From Planctomycetota bacterium (lineage in GTDB: Bacteria; Planctomycetota; JACOTG01): a stretch of DNA of 64,000 nt. The DNA is taken from the NCBI GenBank assembly GCA_016178505.1, contig JACOTG010000130.1:1-64000 (forward strand), written 5' to 3'. The position numbers and the translations under genes are program-made. The first letter of the stretch is position 1. The number at the start of each line of letters is the position of its first letter. Below are positions 35,364 to 44,917 of the stretch, piece by piece. The notes under the pieces were generated by a model. That model had not been told where the DNA came from and ran no database searches. It was given only the letters and a program-made list of their open reading frames with translations.

Positions 35364-37453
35364 ACGCACGCGACTGGACCGAGCGCTCGCTGGAACTGGG
35401 CGTCGGGCCGTGGGGCGGCGTGGCGCTCGCGCTCCTCTTCGTCGCTGCGGCGCTCGCGGTGCGGCGGCTCCACCGGCTCGAATCGCAGGCGATCGGGCGC
35501 GGCCGCCGCGCACGCATCGCGGGTTCGTGGCTTCGACTCGCCGTGATCGGCGTCGCGCTCGCGCTCCTTGCGCGCCCGGCGATCCGCACGATCGAGATGG
35601 AGTCCGTGCGGCCGAAAGTCGCACTGCTCGTCGATCGCTCGGCGAGCATGGCGGACGGCGGTTCGCTCGAAGCGTCGCGGTCGGTCGAAAGCGCGCTCGT
35701 CCCGATCCTGCGCGACCCACGGGACGTCGAGGTCGTTCCGTTCACGGGCGACCAAGCGTCTGCCGTCGGCGATGCGGCCGCGAAACTCGGCGGCGACGCG
35801 GCAGCAGCGCTCGTGCTCGTGACCGACGCGCGCGGCTTTCGGGAAACGGGATCGCTCGGCGTTCCTCTGTTTGCCGTCCCGCTCCCGACGCGCGGCGTGC
35901 GTCTCGCGCTCGTCTCGCCCGACGTGCCCGAGCGATGCCTGCGCGGCGATCCACTGCCGCTGTCGGTGCGAATCATCGGTGCCGGGCTCACCGGCCGAGA
36001 AGTGGAGCTCGACGTCCGCGATCGCAGCGACGAGCGCACGCTCGCCTCGCGCCGCGTGACCGTCACGTCGGATCGCTTCGACGAACGAGTGGGCGTCACC
36101 GCGCTCGGGCTCGGGCCCGGTTTGCATGCGCTGTCCATCGTCGCTTCGGCGACGGTTGGCGAGGCACTCAACGATCGCGTGGACGTCGCGGTCGACGTCG
36201 TCGACCAGAAGCTCCGCGTGCTCTACGTCGAAGGCGCGCCGCGCTGGACCTACCGATTCCTCAAGTCGGCGCTCCTTCGCGACCCGGCGATCGCCGCGCG
36301 ATGCTTGCTCGTGTCGGCGGATCGCGACTTTCCGCAGGAGGCCTCGACGGGCGAGCGGCCGCTCACCGCGTTCCCCGCGTGGGAGGAGCTGCAGCGATTC
36401 GACGTCGTGCTCTTCGGCGACGTCGACGCCGAGAGCCTGAACGCGCCGAGCGCTCTCGGCGACCTGCGACGGTTCGTGGAGGAGCGCGGCGGAGGAATCG
36501 CGTTCCTGTGCGGACGCAATCACGTCCCATTGCAACTCGGCGGCACGCCGCTCGAAGACGTGCTTCCCGTGACGCTGCAGGCCGCGGGAGCGGGGAAATC
36601 GTGGCAATCGGTCGAGCCCTTCGCGTTTCACCTCACCGGCGCCGGGCGCTCGAGCCCGATCTTGCGACTGCTCGCCGACGAGGATCGCAACGCCGCATTC
36701 CTCGAGGGGCGAAGCGAGCCCGTGGCCGAACGGCCGCCGGGGTTCACGGCTTTCGCATCGGCCCGTGGCTCGAAGCCGGGCGCCACCGTTCTCGCCGAGC
36801 ATCCGACGACCGGCGCCCCGCTTCTCGTGACGCAGTGGTTCGGCGCGGGGCGCACGCTCTTCGTCGCGATCGACGAATTGTGGCGCTGGCGGTTCGGCGC
36901 GGAAGACTTGCTGTTCTACCGCTTCTTTGGACAAGCGATTCGATTTCTCGCGGACGTCGAGCGACTCGCCGGCGAAACCGCCGGGCGCGCGGTCGCCGAT
37001 CGCAGCGAGTATCGCGAGGGCGAAAGCGTGCGCGTCTCGTGGCGCGGTGCGGATCCGCCGGCGTCGCTCGAGATCACGGGTCCGGCGGACACGAAAACGT
37101 CGGTCCGGCTCGAGAACGGCGAGGCATCGCTGGTCGCGGGCGCGCCGGGGCTCTACGTCGTGCGGCCCGGAGGCGGTGGACATGAGAGCGCGTTCCGCAT
37201 TGCGGTGCCGCCGCGCGAGCGGCTCGACGAGCCGGACGTCGCCGCACTTCGGCGATCCGCCGAGGCGTCGGGCGGCGGGATCGTCGCACCCGACGAGGTC
37301 GCGTCGCTGGCCTCGCGGCTGCCGAAGGCCGCGGCGACGCGCCGCATCGACCGCGGCTCGCGGCCGCTCGTGTCGTTCGCGGAAACGTTCTGGATTGCGG
37401 TCGCGCTGCTCGCGATCGAGTGGACGATTCGAAAGTGGTTGCGCCTCGCATGA
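35360..37453 (+). CDS. Membrane vWA / glutamine-amidotransferase-like protein
   Basis: This 697-residue protein has two N-terminal membrane helices (WGGVALALLFVAAALAV; SWLRLAVIGVALALLARP). A vWA domain follows with MIDAS residues in LLVDRSASMADGG. Ig-like segments come next, then a class-I glutamine-amidotransferase-like fold (LRVLYVEGAPRWTYRFLKSA ... FDVVLFGDVD) lacking the catalytic Cys. A C-terminal membrane helix ends the protein (FWIAVALLAIEWTIRKWL). This architecture is the usual second gene after BatA in planctomycete operons. The ATG overlaps the BatA stop. It probably forms a membrane complex with the BatA product; function unknown. Confidence 0.85.
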   Translation: MNARDWTERSLELGVGPWGGVALALLFVAAALAVRRLHRLESQAIGRGRRARIAGSWLRLAVIGVALALLARPAIRTIEMESVRPKVALLVDRSASMADGGSLEASRSVESALVPILRDPRDVEVVPFTGDQASAVGDAAAKLGGDAAAALVLVTDARGFRETGSLGVPLFAVPLPTRGVRLALVSPDVPERCLRGDPLPLSVRIIGAGLTGREVELDVRDRSDERTLASRRVTVTSDRFDERVGVTALGLGPGLHALSIVASATVGEALNDRVDVAVDVVDQKLRVLYVEGAPRWTYRFLKSALLRDPAIAARCLLVSADRDFPQEASTGERPLTAFPAWEELQRFDVVLFGDVDAESLNAPSALGDLRRFVEERGGGIAFLCGRNHVPLQLGGTPLEDVLPVTLQAAGAGKSWQSVEPFAFHLTGAGRSSPILRLLADEDRNAAFLEGRSEPVAERPPGFTAFASARGSKPGATVLAEHPTTGAPLLVTQWFGAGRTLFVAIDELWRWRFGAEDLLFYRFFGQAIRFLADVERLAGETAGRAVADRSEYREGESVRVSWRGADPPASLEITGPADTKTSVRLENGEASLVAGAPGLYVVRPGGGGHESAFRIAVPPRERLDEPDVAALRRSAEASGGGIVAPDEVASLASRLPKAAATRRIDRGSRPLVSFAETFWIAVALLAIEWTIRKWLRLA

Positions 37454-40250
37454 GCACTCCCAAGGCTTCGACGGACTCGATTCGGCCGACGCTGGATCGA
37501 TTCGCTGCGGCGATTCGGCGAGCGCGCGTGCTGCGCGACGTGGGCCTCGCGATCTCGATCGGCGTGGCGGGGCTCGCCGTGCTGCGCGTGATCGACGGTC
37601 GCTTCGAGCCGGGCGCCGGTTTCCGCGGCAGCGTTCTCGTCGCGCTCGCGGCCGGACTCGCGGGGGCGGTCGGCGTGACGCTGCGCGGGCGGTGGCACCG
37701 GCCGTCGCCGCCGACTTTCTCGATCGTGGGCTCGGCGCCGACTTCGAATCGGCGGAGCTGCAAGGGCTCGCGATCGCGGACGCCTCGACGACGCTCGCTG
37801 CAGCCGACGGACGTTGCGTGGCGCGCGTGCGCGGCGGTCGAACGGCGCTCGCGCTCGGCTTCGTCGCGCTCGCGGCCGTCGGGCTCGCGATCGGGTTTGC
37901 GCCCGAGACGACGGCCGTGTTCGCGCGGCGCGCGTTCCTTCTCGCTGGCGTGCGATACCCGCGTCGCAGTCGCGTCGAGGTTCGCGTGCCCGAGGGCGGG
38001 CTGCGCGTCGTCGAAGGTCAGGACGTCCTCGTGGAACTCCTCGCAAGTGGCGAACCCATCGCGGACGCCGCGCTCCTCGTTCGCGAATCGGGATCGGCCG
38101 GGGACTTCACGTCGTACGCCGGGGAGCAGATCGGGCCTGGTCGCTTCGCGGTGCGCTTGCGCGCCGTCGACCGCGCGCTCGACCTCGTGGCCGTCGGCGG
38201 CGACGACCGCGACCTCACGCCCGTCGTGCCGCTGATCCTTCGCGTGCCGCCGAGCGTTCGCTCGGTGTCGGTTCGCGTGACGCCGCCCGACTACACCCAC
38301 GCAGCGCCTCACGCATCGTCGGGCGGCGAAGTGGTGGCGCTTCGCGGGAGCCGCGTCGAGCTGCGCGTGACGCCGTCGGTCGCGGCCGTCACGGGCGAGG
38401 TGCGTTTCTCGTGGGGGGAAACAGCGGCGCTCGAGGCGAGCCAGGAGCTAAGTGGAGAAAATGATCCAGGCTCCGTACGCGTCACTTTCAGGGCGGAGAA
38501 GAGTGGGCGGTACGTGATTTCGCTGAGGGATGCGAGGGGGCTCGTGGGGCGCGAGACGCCGCCTTACTCGATCGTCGTGGCGGCGGATCGGGCGCCGGAA
38601 TGCACGTTGGAGCCGCCGGGGTTCGGGGGAGACGTGACGGCTCGCGCGAACGTGTCGGTGCGTGGTCGCGGGCGCGACGACGTCGGGCTCGCGGCCGCTG
38701 CGATTGTCGTTCGCGCGCAAGTGGGCGAGAAACGCATCGAAGCTCCGATCGACGCCGGCGCGCGCGAAGCGAGGATCGAGCGCGTCCTGTCGATCGCCGA
38801 CTTCGGAGTGTTTCACGCCGGCGATCGCCTCCCCATCGCAATCGAAGTGAGCGACGCGAGACCCGATGGTCCGCAAACGGCACGCAGCTCCGAGTTCACG
38901 TTGCGGATCGTGACCGAGACCGCGATGCTTCGGCAAATCCTCGATCAGATCCTCGGCGTGAAGCAGCGGCTCGCGCGACCGCTCGACGCGTCCGGGCTCG
39001 CTCGCGAGGCTTTGGAGCTGAGCGCCGTTGGCCGCGCGATCGTCGAGAATCGCGTCGGCGGAGACGACCTCGCGCATTCCATCGGGGTGGCGGCGGGGGC
39101 AGTCGAGGAGGCGGCTCGCGCGCGGGACGACGCGACGCGCGCGGATGCGATTGCTCGCGCTCGCGCAGCGCTTGCGGGGATCGGCGACCTCGCCGAGCTG
39201 GCGCTGCTCGCGCGCGTGATCGCCGCGGACCAGGACGCGGCGGCTGAAGAAATCGCCGCGGTGCGCGACGCCGCGCTTTCCGGCGCATTGCTCGGCGACC
39301 GCGCACACGAGAGCGAGCGGCGAGAACGAACGCTCGCCGGACGCGTTCATGCGCTCGGCTCGGCGTTCGATCGCGAGCGCCTGCGCTACGAGGAGGGACG
39401 CGCCCCTCGACCACTCGAGAAAGCGCGGGAGTATCTCGTGGAAACCGCACCCGAGCGAACGCTCGGTGATTGCGCCCGCCTCCTCGCGGACACGAGCCTC
39501 GTCGGCGCCGCCGAGCGCGCCGCCGAAGCCGCCCGCGCGCTCGAGGCGATCGCGCGTCTCCTCGAATCGACGCACGAAGGTCCGCCACCGGTCGCACGCG
39601 ATCGCGACGACGGAAGCAAGGGCACGTCGGTCACCGACGAACTCAAGAAGCTCATCGATCAACTCGAGCATCGCGCGGAGGAAGACGCGAAGGCGGGCGC
39701 GGCACCAGAGGCCGACGAGCTGCGGAAGGAACTCGACGATCTGACGAAGATGCTCGATCAGGCAAAGGACGCGACGAAGCGCGACGAGGCGTCGCGATCA
39801 GAAAACCCAGCCGCGGATCGCGCCGCGCAGGAAGCCGCGGATCGCGCGAAGCAGAAGCTGCAGGAAGCGAAGGACAAGGTCGGGCGCGGATCCGTGGGCG
39901 AGCGCATCGAGCTGCGTCGCGACGGTCTGGAGGCGACGCGACAGGCGATTCAGCGGATGCTCGACCGCGAGGCGAACCGCCAGCCTGGCGTCGTCGAGCG
40001 CGACATCTCTCAGGACGCGCTCGGTCAAAACCTCACCGGCGAGTACTCCGCCGAGAAGGTGAAGGCCGGCACCGCATCGGGACTCTTGCCCGAAGAGACG
40101 GCCGCTCACCGTGCGGGCGTCACCCGAGTTTGGGGCGATCTACCACCGCGGTCGCCGGACGAGATCTTGAAGGCAGCCGACAGCGGCGGCGCGCGATCCT
40201 ACGAGGAAGCGCTTCGCACCTACTACCGCGCGCTCGCACTTCCGCACTAA
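37450..40250 (+). pseudogene. Large membrane protein with coiled-coil C-terminus (DUF4175-like), frameshifted
   Basis: The gene starts at ATG 37450 (overlapping the previous stop) with two membrane helices, the second ending in VLVALAAGLAGAVGVTL. Between about 37681 and 37715 coding sense moves to another frame, which runs from DFLDRGLGADFESAELQ to the stop at 40250. The full product would be near 930 residues. It has a third membrane helix, beta-rich Ig-like repeats, then a long charged coiled coil (DELKKLIDQLEHRAEEDAKA), as in DUF4175-like proteins that close BatA/vWA operons. It may be a true frameshift or an assembly error. Confidence 0.75.
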
Positions 40251-40327
40251 CCGCGAGGATTTCGGGAGGCGCCATTCGGTCCGTTCGGCGCTGTGCAGGC
40301 TGCAAGAAAACGAATACCCTGATCTCG

Positions 40328-41296
40328 ATGACCGGCACGCTGCAACTCGCTCGATGGGGAGATCTCTCTCGATTGAGTGCATCCAAGCGGCGCGCCGTTC
40401 GCGGCATCATCCTCAGGATCGCGTTTGGCGTCCTTCTCGCGCTCTTGATCGTTGAGTTGGGCGCCCGCTTGGCGGGCTGGGGCGGCATTGTCGAATTCAT
40501 ACCGAGCGAGCAGTGGGGCTACCTCATGCGCCCGTCGCAATCAGTCCACTCCTACGGAGTCTCCGTTGTCATCAACTCTCTCGGCCTTCGAGGACCGGAG
40601 ACGTCTGCACGCAAGGCCGCCGGAGTCACTCGCGTTCTGTTCGTCGGCGATTCGGTCACGTATGGCGGCGGCCATATCAAGGAGAGCGACCTCTCATGCC
40701 GCGCTTTTGAATCGCTCGCTCGGCGTAACGGTTTGAACGTAGAGGCCGTCAATCTCTCGGCACCCGGATGGTCACCCCAGAACTGGATGGGATGGATCTC
40801 CGCCAACGGGCTACTTGATGCCGACGCCGTCGTCGTGATCCTTCCGGAAGTCGACCTCGCGCGACCCTTCTCGACGATGGCCACATTCGAGTTTTTCGAG
40901 CATGCGCCGGCGCTGCGGATCGTTTCGATGTTCATGCGCTTCGATCGAACGAAACGCGAACGCGACGAGATCACAGTGGAGCAGCGGCGCCTCACAGCGA
41001 ACGCGAACGTGGAAGCTCTATGCAGACTGAAGCGCCGCTGCGAAGCCGCTTCAGTTCCGTTCCTCGTCGTCTTCGTCCCTAGTCACGTCGAGAACAACCT
41101 CCATCGACATTTTTGGAGCCTGTTCGAGTCGAACCTATCGCACGACGCCTTGGATCTCCGCGCTGTACTCACTCCCGAGTACTTCTTGCCGGATCACATT
41201 CACCTCAATCCCGCCGGCCACCGACTGACTGCCGAAAGGACGTCGGGGACGATCGTGCCGTTGCTCGAGCAAATCGACATCTCCCAGAAGAAGTGA
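40328..41296 (+). CDS. SGNH/GDSL hydrolase, membrane-anchored
   Basis: This 322-residue protein has one N-terminal membrane helix (GIILRIAFGVLLALLIVELGARL). The extracytoplasmic SGNH domain has block I in VLFVGDSVTYGG (Ser nucleophile) and block V in DHIHLNPAGHRLT (Asp and His), with the block II Gly region in VNLSAPGWSPQNW. Such enzymes are acyl- or acetyl-esterases or transferases acting on surface glycans. It is the first of three SGNH genes interleaved with carbamoyltransferases. The start is the ATG at 40328; no strong ribosome site is visible. Confidence 0.85.
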   Translation: MTGTLQLARWGDLSRLSASKRRAVRGIILRIAFGVLLALLIVELGARLAGWGGIVEFIPSEQWGYLMRPSQSVHSYGVSVVINSLGLRGPETSARKAAGVTRVLFVGDSVTYGGGHIKESDLSCRAFESLARRNGLNVEAVNLSAPGWSPQNWMGWISANGLLDADAVVVILPEVDLARPFSTMATFEFFEHAPALRIVSMFMRFDRTKRERDEITVEQRRLTANANVEALCRLKRRCEAASVPFLVVFVPSHVENNLHRHFWSLFESNLSHDALDLRAVLTPEYFLPDHIHLNPAGHRLTAERTSGTIVPLLEQIDISQKK

Positions 41297-41335
41297 TCTC
41301 CGCGCGCTCGCACTTCCGCGGTGAGGGCGCATAGC

Positions 41336-42620
41336 ATGGTCTCCACGATGAAGCGGTGGTCGATTCCGTTGGTGCTCGCGGCTGCGTTCGTGGCGCTCGC
41401 GTCGCACCAATCCGACGAAGCGTGGATCTTCGGCCGCTACTCCCTCGCGTACTTCGTCCTTCTCGTGAGCGTCGGACTGGCGATGGTCTTCGCCGGTGCG
41501 CTGATCCATCGATTCGGTCGGAAGGCGATCTACGTCGTCTTCGCGCTCATTCTCGCGCTCGTCGCGCTCGCGGTTCCCGTCGAGATCGTCGGGCAACTCG
41601 TCGTGACGTCTCGTCCGAGCCTGGCGGTTCTCTATCTTCAGCCGGACCGGGTCTTGGGGTGGAAGCAAGTGCCGGGCCTTCGCTGGACGTGGACGGGCGG
41701 CGCCGGGTCCGCGCGAGACTTCAGCGTCGACGTCGTCACGAACGCCGATGGCTTTCGAGACCGAACGAACGAGCGAGTGAAGCCGTCTGGCGTTTCTCGC
41801 ATCGCGCTTCTCGGTGACTCGTTTGTCGAAGCCGTGCAAGTGCCGTTCGAGAAGACGGCGGGACAGATCCTCGAGCGGCGGCTGAATGAATCTGCAAATG
41901 CGGGGGGGGGGGCAATTCCAGGTCCTCAACTTCGGAATCTCGGGCTTCGGAGTCGGTCAGTGCTTGCTGACGTTCGAGCAGCACGCGAGCCGTTATGCGC
42001 CCGACACGGTGTTCGTCTTCGTTGCAGGAATGCACTTCGCAAGGACTATCGATCGATACGCCGCGGCCGGACCGTTCACGGGACGATCTTCTCACCTCTG
42101 GATCCGGCCGACATTTCGGCTCGACGACGGCGTGCTCGTTCGAGAGCCGGCCGCGGACTACGACGCGTTCGTGAAACTCCAGGACGACGTGATTCGCACG
42201 AAAATGGGCGGCTCGCGGGTGTGCCTGCGAAAGCGGAAGCTCTTCGTTCTCTCGTTCGCTGCTGATCTCTGGAAACGGCTCCGGACCTATCAGCGAAAGA
42301 CCGAGATCGAGAACCTCGCCGACGCGACGATCGACTTGAACCTCGCGATACTCGCCGAGCTGGGGCGGCAAACGAAGCGCGCCGGCGCACGCCTCGCGAT
42401 CGTCGATGCGTCGCGATACTTCAGCCGCGCGTCGCGTCTTCCGGAGATCCTCGAGCGCTTCGCGGGCGCGCACGATTTTGGGTACGTGGCGTTGTCGTCG
42501 GATCTCCTCGCCGCGAACGCGAAGGGCATCGCGACTTGTTGGCCCCACGACACGCACTTCAACGAAGCCGCAAACGAGATCTTCGCCGAAGCGATGCACC
42601 GATGGATCTCCTCGCAGTAG
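41336..42620 (+). pseudogene. Membrane SGNH hydrolase frameshifted in a G11 tract
   Basis: The gene encodes three or four N-terminal membrane helices (IPLVLAAAFVALASH; SLAYFVLLVSVGLAMVFAGAL; AIYVVFALILALVALAV) and an SGNH domain. Block I is IALLGDSFVEAVQ, in the first frame. Block II (NFGISGFGVGQ) and block V (HDTHFNEAANEIF) lie in a second frame. The switch is at a run of eleven G residues (41902-41912). Ten G residues would restore one frame of about 427 codons. Homopolymer slippage, phase variation or a sequencing error would all fit. It follows the first SGNH gene by 39 bases. Confidence 0.8.
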
Positions 42621-42650
42621 GCGACGGGGTCTTGAAAATTAGAGGGCAAG

Positions 42651-42982
42651 TGTCTGATTTTCATCATGCGCGAGTCTTCTACTACCGCACCCACACGGGA
42701 GACGAAGTCGATCTCATCGTCGAGCTACGCGGCGAGCGCATCCCGATCGAGATCAAGCTCGGCGTTTCGCCGCCGGATCTCCGCGGACTCAGGAATTGCA
42801 TGGCGGCGTTGAAACTTCGCCGCGGATTCGTGGTGAACCTGGCCTCGAAACCGGTCGACATCGTCCGCGGCGTCCGGATGTGCGGGCTCGTCGATCTCCT
42901 CGAAACGCTGGGCCTTCGACCCAACCGAGCGCTGACCAAAGGCGCGAAGACGGCTGGCGCGCGACGAGCGGCTCGTCCATAA
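42651..42982 (+). pseudogene. C-terminal fragment of an AAA-ATPase / DUF4143 protein
   Basis: About 105 codons match the DUF4143 C-terminal domain found on small AAA ATPases, a PD-(D/E)XK-like fold: VFYYRTHTGDEVDLIVEL and RIPIEIKLG carry the E/D and E-x-K residues. No ATPase part or start is present upstream; the preceding sequence belongs to the SGNH gene. It looks like a remnant left by a past insertion or rearrangement between two genes of the surface-modification cluster. Confidence 0.6.
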
Positions 42983-42991
42983 TCCGCGGCC

Positions 42992-44713
42992 ATGTCAGCG
43001 GTGCTCGGGATTTCGCCTTACTGTGCGGACGCGGCGGCTGCGCTCATCGTCGACGGCGTGCTCGTTGCCGCCGCGGAAGAGAGCCGCTTCAATCGCGCAC
43101 GCCACTCGTCGGCGTTTCCGCGCCACGCGGCGGCGTTCTGCCTCGCGTCGCAAGGGCTCGCGTGGAGCGATCTCGACGATCTCGCGGTCGTCGGCAACCC
43201 GACCGCGCAGATGCAGGAGCACATCCTCTTCGTGCTCTCGGGGCGCCCGGCGTACACGAAGCTGATCCAGGATCGCTTCCAATCGGTCGCGCGACACGTC
43301 GATTGGGAGCGCGAGCTTCCGGAGCTGGCGGGGCCCGAGGCGGCGACGTTTCGCGGCCGCGTCCATCGAATCAACCATCCGCTCGCGCATCTCGCGGACG
43401 CGTTCGTCGGCTCGCGATTCGACGACGCGGCGGTCTTGTGCATCGACGGAATGGGTGACTTCGCCTCGACGGCGTGGGGCGTGGGCAGCGCGACCGGCGT
43501 GCGCCTCGACGGCACGATCCTGTTTCCGCACTCGCTCGGACTCCTCGCGACGATGTTCGCGCAGCTCCTCGGCTTTCGCGAGTTCGGCGGCGAGGCACGC
43601 ATGGCGGGCGCGGCCGCGCACGGAAAGCCGGTGCACGTCGACGCCGTGCGACAGACGATCGCGCTGAAGCCGGGCGGTCGATTCGAGCTGGTCCCGCGCT
43701 TCTTCACGCACCCCGAGTTCGGCCTCACGATGCTCTGGCCCGACGGCGTGCCGCGGCAAGAGGAGCTTTACACGTCGGCGACCATCGAGTTGTTCGGTCC
43801 GCCGCGCTTGCGCTACGAGGATTTCCGACCGAACCATCGCGACCTTGCGGCGAGCGTGCAGGAAGTCATCGTCGACGCCGTGCTTCACATCGCGAAGCAC
43901 GTGCGGGATGCCACGGGTAAGCGGCGACTCTGCTACACGGGGCTCATCGCCACCGACTCGCGCGTCAACGCGAAGCTCCTCGCGAGCCGGTTCTTCGACG
44001 AGATCTATATCCCACCCGCCGTAACCGACGCCGGCACGGCGGTCGGCGCGGCGGCGCTCGTTGCTTACGGCGACGGCTCGGCGCGGCGAACCTGGCCTTT
44101 CACCGCAGCGCTCGGTCCGACCTTCAGCGTCGCGGCGATCGATGCGGCCATCCGTCACGCCGGGCGAACCGCGCATGTCGTCGCGGATCCCGCCGAGGCC
44201 GCGGCGGAGATGTTGCAGGAAGGCAAGCTCGTCGGTTGGTTCCAGGATCGAATGGAGTTCGGGCCGCGTGCTCTCGGCCATCGCAGCATCCTCGCCGATC
44301 CGCGCAAAGCCGAAGTGCGCCAGCGGCTGAACCGCGAGGTGAAGTTCCGCGAAGCGCTGCGCCCGTTCGCCGCAAGCGTGCTCGAGGAACGCGCCGCGGA
44401 AATCGTCGTCGAGCCGGTGCGGGCGCCGTTCATGGAGTTCCTGTTCACCGCACGCGAAGAATGGCGCGCACGCCTCGCCGCGGTCGTGCACGCCGATGGC
44501 TCGCTGCGGGCGCAGACCGTGGCGGCCGCCGACGAGCCGCTGTTCCATCGACTCATTTCTGAGTTCACGCGGCGCACGGGCTGCCCCGCGGTTCTCAATA
44601 CGTCGTTCAACGAGGACACGCCGATCGTGCGCTCGCCCGCCGACGCGATCGCGTGTTTCGAGAACACGGGGCTCGACGCGCTCGTCCTCGGCGACCGCGT
44701 CATTACCACCTAG
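42992..44713 (+). CDS. Divergent carbamoyltransferase (NodU/CmcH/TobZ family)
   Basis: This 573-residue enzyme of the O-carbamoyltransferase family has an N-terminal ASKHA-like domain (GISPYCADAAAALIVDG) and a C-terminal YrdC-like-associated domain (MEFGPRALGHRSILADPR; FREALRPFAASVLEE). These enzymes move a carbamoyl group from carbamoyl phosphate, via carbamoyl-adenylate, to a sugar or polyketide hydroxyl. Two core motifs differ from the paralogue at 46.5 kb: NHPLAHLADAF instead of DHHLAHAASAF, and TGLIATDSRVNAKL instead of AGGVGLNSVANWKI. The substrate or activity may therefore differ. An SGNH remnant and a MITE-like element flank it. Confidence 0.88.
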   Translation: MSAVLGISPYCADAAAALIVDGVLVAAAEESRFNRARHSSAFPRHAAAFCLASQGLAWSDLDDLAVVGNPTAQMQEHILFVLSGRPAYTKLIQDRFQSVARHVDWERELPELAGPEAATFRGRVHRINHPLAHLADAFVGSRFDDAAVLCIDGMGDFASTAWGVGSATGVRLDGTILFPHSLGLLATMFAQLLGFREFGGEARMAGAAAHGKPVHVDAVRQTIALKPGGRFELVPRFFTHPEFGLTMLWPDGVPRQEELYTSATIELFGPPRLRYEDFRPNHRDLAASVQEVIVDAVLHIAKHVRDATGKRRLCYTGLIATDSRVNAKLLASRFFDEIYIPPAVTDAGTAVGAAALVAYGDGSARRTWPFTAALGPTFSVAAIDAAIRHAGRTAHVVADPAEAAAEMLQEGKLVGWFQDRMEFGPRALGHRSILADPRKAEVRQRLNREVKFREALRPFAASVLEERAAEIVVEPVRAPFMEFLFTAREEWRARLAAVVHADGSLRAQTVAAADEPLFHRLISEFTRRTGCPAVLNTSFNEDTPIVRSPADAIACFENTGLDALVLGDRVITT

Positions 44714-44721
44714 CTCAGTTA

Positions 44722-44913
44722 GGGCCCGCGCAGAAACAAATGCGTCAAACACCGAGGCCGAGCGAGAAGGCCGATGGCGAGGAACGACGGGTACCCGCGG
44801 CACGAAGTGCCGTGGGTGGAAGCGTATCAACGGAGGGATACGGTGAGGAGGAGAGACGAAGTCCAGCGGCCTTCGCAGCCGGCCGAATGTAGCAGTTGTT
44901 TCTGCGCGGGCCC
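44722..44913. mobile_element. 192-bp MITE-like element with 18-bp perfect terminal inverted repeats
   Basis: GGGCCCGCGCAGAAACAA at 44722-44739 is repeated as its exact complement at 44896-44913. The element is flanked by TTA on both sides (44719-44721 and 44914-44916), as expected of a target duplication. It encodes no protein. Inside are a hairpin of 11 pairs (44793-44803 with 44807-44817, GAA loop, one G-U) and a smaller GTATC/GATAC hairpin. It sits between the stop of one gene and the start of the next, within an apparent operon. The transposase that would move it is not in the window. Confidence 0.75.
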
Positions 44914-44917
44914 TTAG

